From: Deinococcus rhizophilus
GTDB lineage: Bacteria > Deinococcota > Deinococci > Deinococcales > Deinococcaceae
Length of the DNA stretch: 8,588 bases
Direction of reading: 5' to 3'
NCBI RefSeq assembly: GCF_030271215.1
Contig: NZ_JASNGB010000015.1
Span: 1 to 8,588, forward strand
Each line of letters opens with the position of its first letter. Position 1 is the first letter of the stretch. Positions 6,819-8,588 of this stretch are shown piece after piece. A program made the translations under genes and the position numbers. The notes under the pieces are model-generated. The model searched no databases, had not been told where the DNA came from, and saw nothing but the letters and a program-made list of their open reading frames with translations.

Positions 6819-6847
6819 AGTATAGGAGGCTGGATGGGCGTGGTCAA
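6819..6847 (-). promoter_or_regulatory. Sigma-70-like promoter of glnN
   Basis: On the minus strand, TTGACC (6847-6842) and TATACT (6824-6819) are separated by exactly 17 bases. Both hexamers match consensus in five of six positions, making this the clearest promoter in the window. Transcription would start near 6812, giving a leader of about 48 bases that contains the GGAGG site. No known NtcA, GlnR or similar operator pattern is apparent. Confidence 0.75.
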
Positions 6848-6966
6848 CAAAATCTGGACGCTTTGCAGAAAACTGGGAAGTATCGGAGGTTCGGTCGGCT
6901 CTTACATGCAGATTGTTCGCCAATCCTGACGCGTTGTGTCATGCTGACCGGACCGTGCTGCTCCCC

Positions 6967-6971
6967 GGAGG
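6967..6971 (+). promoter_or_regulatory. Ribosome binding site of glnA
   Basis: GGAGG lies nine bases before the ATG at 6981 and supports that start. I could not find a convincing -35/-10 pair for glnA between 6850 and 6966. Candidates such as TTGTTC (6913-6918) lack a good partner at normal spacing. Confidence 0.7.
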
Positions 6972-6980
6972 TTCCCGACG

Positions 6981-8342
6981 ATGACCGTTTCCCTCTCCCC
7001 TGCTGCCCGCCACCTGCTTGACCGCCTGAACGACGAGCAGGTCGAGTTCCTGCGGCTGCACTTCACCGACATCCTCGGCGCGACCAAGACTGTGGAGGTG
7101 CCGCGCTCGCAGTTCGGCAAGGCCCTGCGCGGGGACGTGACCTTCGACGGCAGCGCGGTGGAGGGCTTTACCCGCGTCGAGGAGAGCGACATGCTGCTCG
7201 CGCCGGACCTCTCCACCTTCCTGATCTTCCCGCCCTTCTCGGCGGAGGACCGCGGGGGGGGCCGGGTCGCGCGGCTGATCTGCGACGTGACGCTGCCGGA
7301 CGGCACACCGTTTGAGGGCGATCCCCGGCGGGTGCTGCGGCGGCAGGTCGAGCGGGCGGCGGCGCTGGGCTTCGAGATGCTGGTGGGCACCGAACCCGAG
7401 TTCTTCCTGTTCGAGCGCCCGGCGCCCGGCAGCGGGGGGCGGCAGGGCACCGTGACGCACGACCGCGCCGGGTACTTCGACCTCGCGCCGGTGGACCGGG
7501 GCGAGCGCATCCGGCGCGAGATCACCCAGCACCTCGTCGGGATGGGCTTCGAGATCGAGGCCAGCCACCACGAGGTCGCGCCGGGCCAGCACGAGATCGA
7601 CTTCCGCTACGCGCCCGCGCTGGAGGCCGCCGACCGCCTCGCCACCTTCAAGTTCGTGGTCAAGCGGGTGGCGCTGGAGCACGGGCTGCTGGCGAGCTTC
7701 CTGCCCAAGCCCATCGCGGGGGTCAGCGGCTCGGGGATGCACTGCCACCTCAGCCTGACGCGCGACGGCGAAAACGCCTTTGCCGACGCGGGGGCCGAGG
7801 ACGGCCTCTCGCCCACCGCCCGGCAGTTCATCGCGGGGCTGCTGGAGCACGCGGAGGGCATGGCGGCGATCACCAATCCGCTGGTCAACTCCTACAAGCG
7901 GCTGGTGCCCGGCTTCGAGGCCCCGGTCAACGTGGCCTGGAGCACGGGCAACCGCTCGGCGCTGATTCGCGTCCCGGCCAAGCGGGGAGGGTCCACCCGC
8001 GCCGAGGTGCGGATGCCCGACCCCAGTTGCAACCCGTACCTCGCGCTGGCGGTGATGCTGGCCGCCGGGCTCGACGGCATCGAGCGCGGGCTGGAGCCGC
8101 CGCCCGCCATCGCGCGGAACATCTTCCGCATGACCGTGCGCGAAAAGCGCCACCACCGGGTGCGCGACCTGCCGGGCGACCTGCGAGAAGCGGTGGGCGA
8201 ACTCGAACGCGACGAGGTGCTCGCCGCCGCCCTGGGCGAGCACGTGATGGACCGTTACCTCGCCGCCAAACGGACCGAGTGGGCCGAGTACAACGCGGCG
8301 GTTCACGCCTGGGAACTGGAACGCTACCTGGAGCTGATCTAG
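6981..8342 (+). CDS. glnA: Glutamine synthetase, class I (alpha-like)
   Basis: Type I glutamine synthetase, 453 aa, a dodecameric cytoplasmic enzyme making glutamine from glutamate, ammonia and ATP. The N-terminal beta-grasp domain has FDGSAVEGF (55-63), followed by an Arg (R65) at the position of the feedback-inhibition Arg of the Bacillus enzyme. Catalytic motifs are GTEPEFFLF (136-144; E138, E140), HHEVAPGQHEIDF (196-208; E198, E205), GSGMHCHLSL (250-259; H254, H256), NSYKRLVPGFEAPV (303-316; E313), RSALIRVP (325-332) and EVRMPDPSCNPYL (342-354). Length and the DLPGDL segment near 397-402 fit the alpha subtype, and I see no equivalent of the Tyr adenylylation loop of enteric GlnA. A run of eight G (7254-7261) encodes part of RGGGR without breaking the frame. 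The stop codon TAG lies in the CTAG at which the downstream repeat begins. Confidence 0.97.
   Translation: MTVSLSPAARHLLDRLNDEQVEFLRLHFTDILGATKTVEVPRSQFGKALRGDVTFDGSAVEGFTRVEESDMLLAPDLSTFLIFPPFSAEDRGGGRVARLICDVTLPDGTPFEGDPRRVLRRQVERAAALGFEMLVGTEPEFFLFERPAPGSGGRQGTVTHDRAGYFDLAPVDRGERIRREITQHLVGMGFEIEASHHEVAPGQHEIDFRYAPALEAADRLATFKFVVKRVALEHGLLASFLPKPIAGVSGSGMHCHLSLTRDGENAFADAGAEDGLSPTARQFIAGLLEHAEGMAAITNPLVNSYKRLVPGFEAPVNVAWSTGNRSALIRVPAKRGGSTRAEVRMPDPSCNPYLALAVMLAAGLDGIERGLEPPPAIARNIFRMTVREKRHHRVRDLPGDLREAVGELERDEVLAAALGEHVMDRYLAAKRTEWAEYNAAVHAWELERYLELI
7254..7261 (+). repeat. Run of eight G inside glnA
   Basis: An uninterrupted G8 tract within the coding sequence, around codon 92. The reading frame is intact, and the family motifs resume with RVARLICDV directly after. 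Such tracts are prone to slippage in replication and sequencing. Confidence 0.9.
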
Positions 8343-8502
8343 AGCATGTGCCATAAGAATGCAGTGGGTTTCCGCATTCGTTGGCCGAGCGGACTTGCAA
8401 AGCTGCGCAGCAGAGCGAGCGAATTGAAGAAGAGCATTGGGCATTCGGGGAGGCACCTGGGGCGCCCTTCCCCGGGGGCCGTCATTCTGTCCAATGTTCT
8501 AG
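8339..8502. mobile_element. Complete MITE-like short repeat element, no coding capacity
   Basis: The element runs from CTAG at 8339-8342 to CTAG at 8499-8502, about 158 bp between the TA dinucleotides (8340-8341 and 8500-8501). Its ends are imperfect inverted repeats. The left end (8342-8362) starts GAGCATGTGCCATAAGAATG, and the right end read inward (8499-8479) starts GAACATTGGACAGAATGACG; they align as GARCAT, then TG, CA and GAATG with small gaps. A second copy of the right end occurs at 1-43. Internal features are a hairpin at 8357-8379 (GAATGC/GCATTC), a 10-bp palindrome GCTGCGCAGC (8402-8411), an inner end-like motif GAGCATTGGGCATTC (8433-8447), and a GC-rich hairpin at 8461-8480. TA duplication within a CTAG target recalls IS630/Tc1-type insertion, but the family is inferred. 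It may double as the glnA terminator. Confidence 0.72.
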
Positions 8503-8588
8503 AGCGCAGCGGTCGGCATGACAGCGGTGCCGTTCGGCCCTCTTCCCTGGTGGGGGTGCCTCCAGCAGCAACAGGCGAAGGGAGCTGT
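8503..8588. other. No supported gene; GC-rich flank beyond the repeat
   Basis: These 86 bases contain no convincing gene. A plus-strand frame opens at an ATG at 8518 without a ribosome site and runs off the end, and its translation is low-complexity. CGGCA and TGCCG (8514-8518 and 8527-8531) could pair in a small hairpin. Near the end, GGTGCC followed by GAAGGGAG faintly resembles the start of a structured leader, but too little is present to call it. Confidence 0.3.

Noticed and set aside
6764..6850. Longer glnN start at 6850
   Set aside because: The extension covers the glnN promoter and lacks a ribosome site. The 6763 ATG has GGAGG at ideal spacing.
44..8338. Whole segment between the two repeat copies as a composite transposon
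   Set aside because: It carries ordinary chromosomal genes and no transposase, and the repeats look like short non-autonomous elements. Two scattered insertions are the simpler reading.
6939..8456. 505-codon open frame on the minus strand opposite glnA
   Set aside because: It starts inside the mobile repeat and mirrors glnA. The translation is Arg/His/Gly-rich without motifs.

Overview
The window looks like chromosomal DNA from a GC-rich bacterium, most likely Deinococcus or a close relative. This rests on the high GC content, a class III glutamine synthetase beside a class I enzyme, several TANNNT -10-like boxes very close to start codons (a pattern known from leaderless Deinococcus transcripts), and a small repeat family. 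The genus call is inference, since no search was possible.

Layout from left to right. Positions 1-43 are the right end of a short dispersed repeat (MITE-like). A small unrecognised gene follows (53-517, +) and converges on a secreted lipoprotein 5'-nucleotidase/metallophosphoesterase (566-2254, -). Next are a large AlaX-type alanyl-tRNA editing protein (2308-3546, -) and an AAC(3)-family N-acetyltransferase (3543-4343, -), which overlap by four bases (ATGA). Together with the nucleotidase they form a probable three-gene unit read right to left. A 263-base intergenic region (4344-4606) holds hairpins, a pair of 25-bp tandem repeats and a probable leaderless promoter for the acetyltransferase. 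Then come glnN, class III glutamine synthetase (4607-6763, -), and glnA, class I glutamine synthetase (6981-8342, +), divergently transcribed from a 217-bp control region. A complete copy of the short repeat (about 158 bp between TA dinucleotides, 8342-8499) begins inside the last codon of glnA. The final 86 bases hold no recognised gene.

Functionally, the right half is nitrogen assimilation, with two unrelated-length glutamine synthetases sharing one control region. The left half combines tRNA proofreading, an antibiotic-acetyltransferase-family enzyme and extracellular nucleotide or phosphate scavenging. All five recognisable genes look intact, with their key motifs present. I see no phage, CRISPR, tRNA or rRNA. 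The least ordinary signals are the repeat pair bracketing the window, the AAC(3)-AlaX translational overlap, and the dense repeat and hairpin structure between glnN and the acetyltransferase gene. No clearly new multi-gene system is visible.
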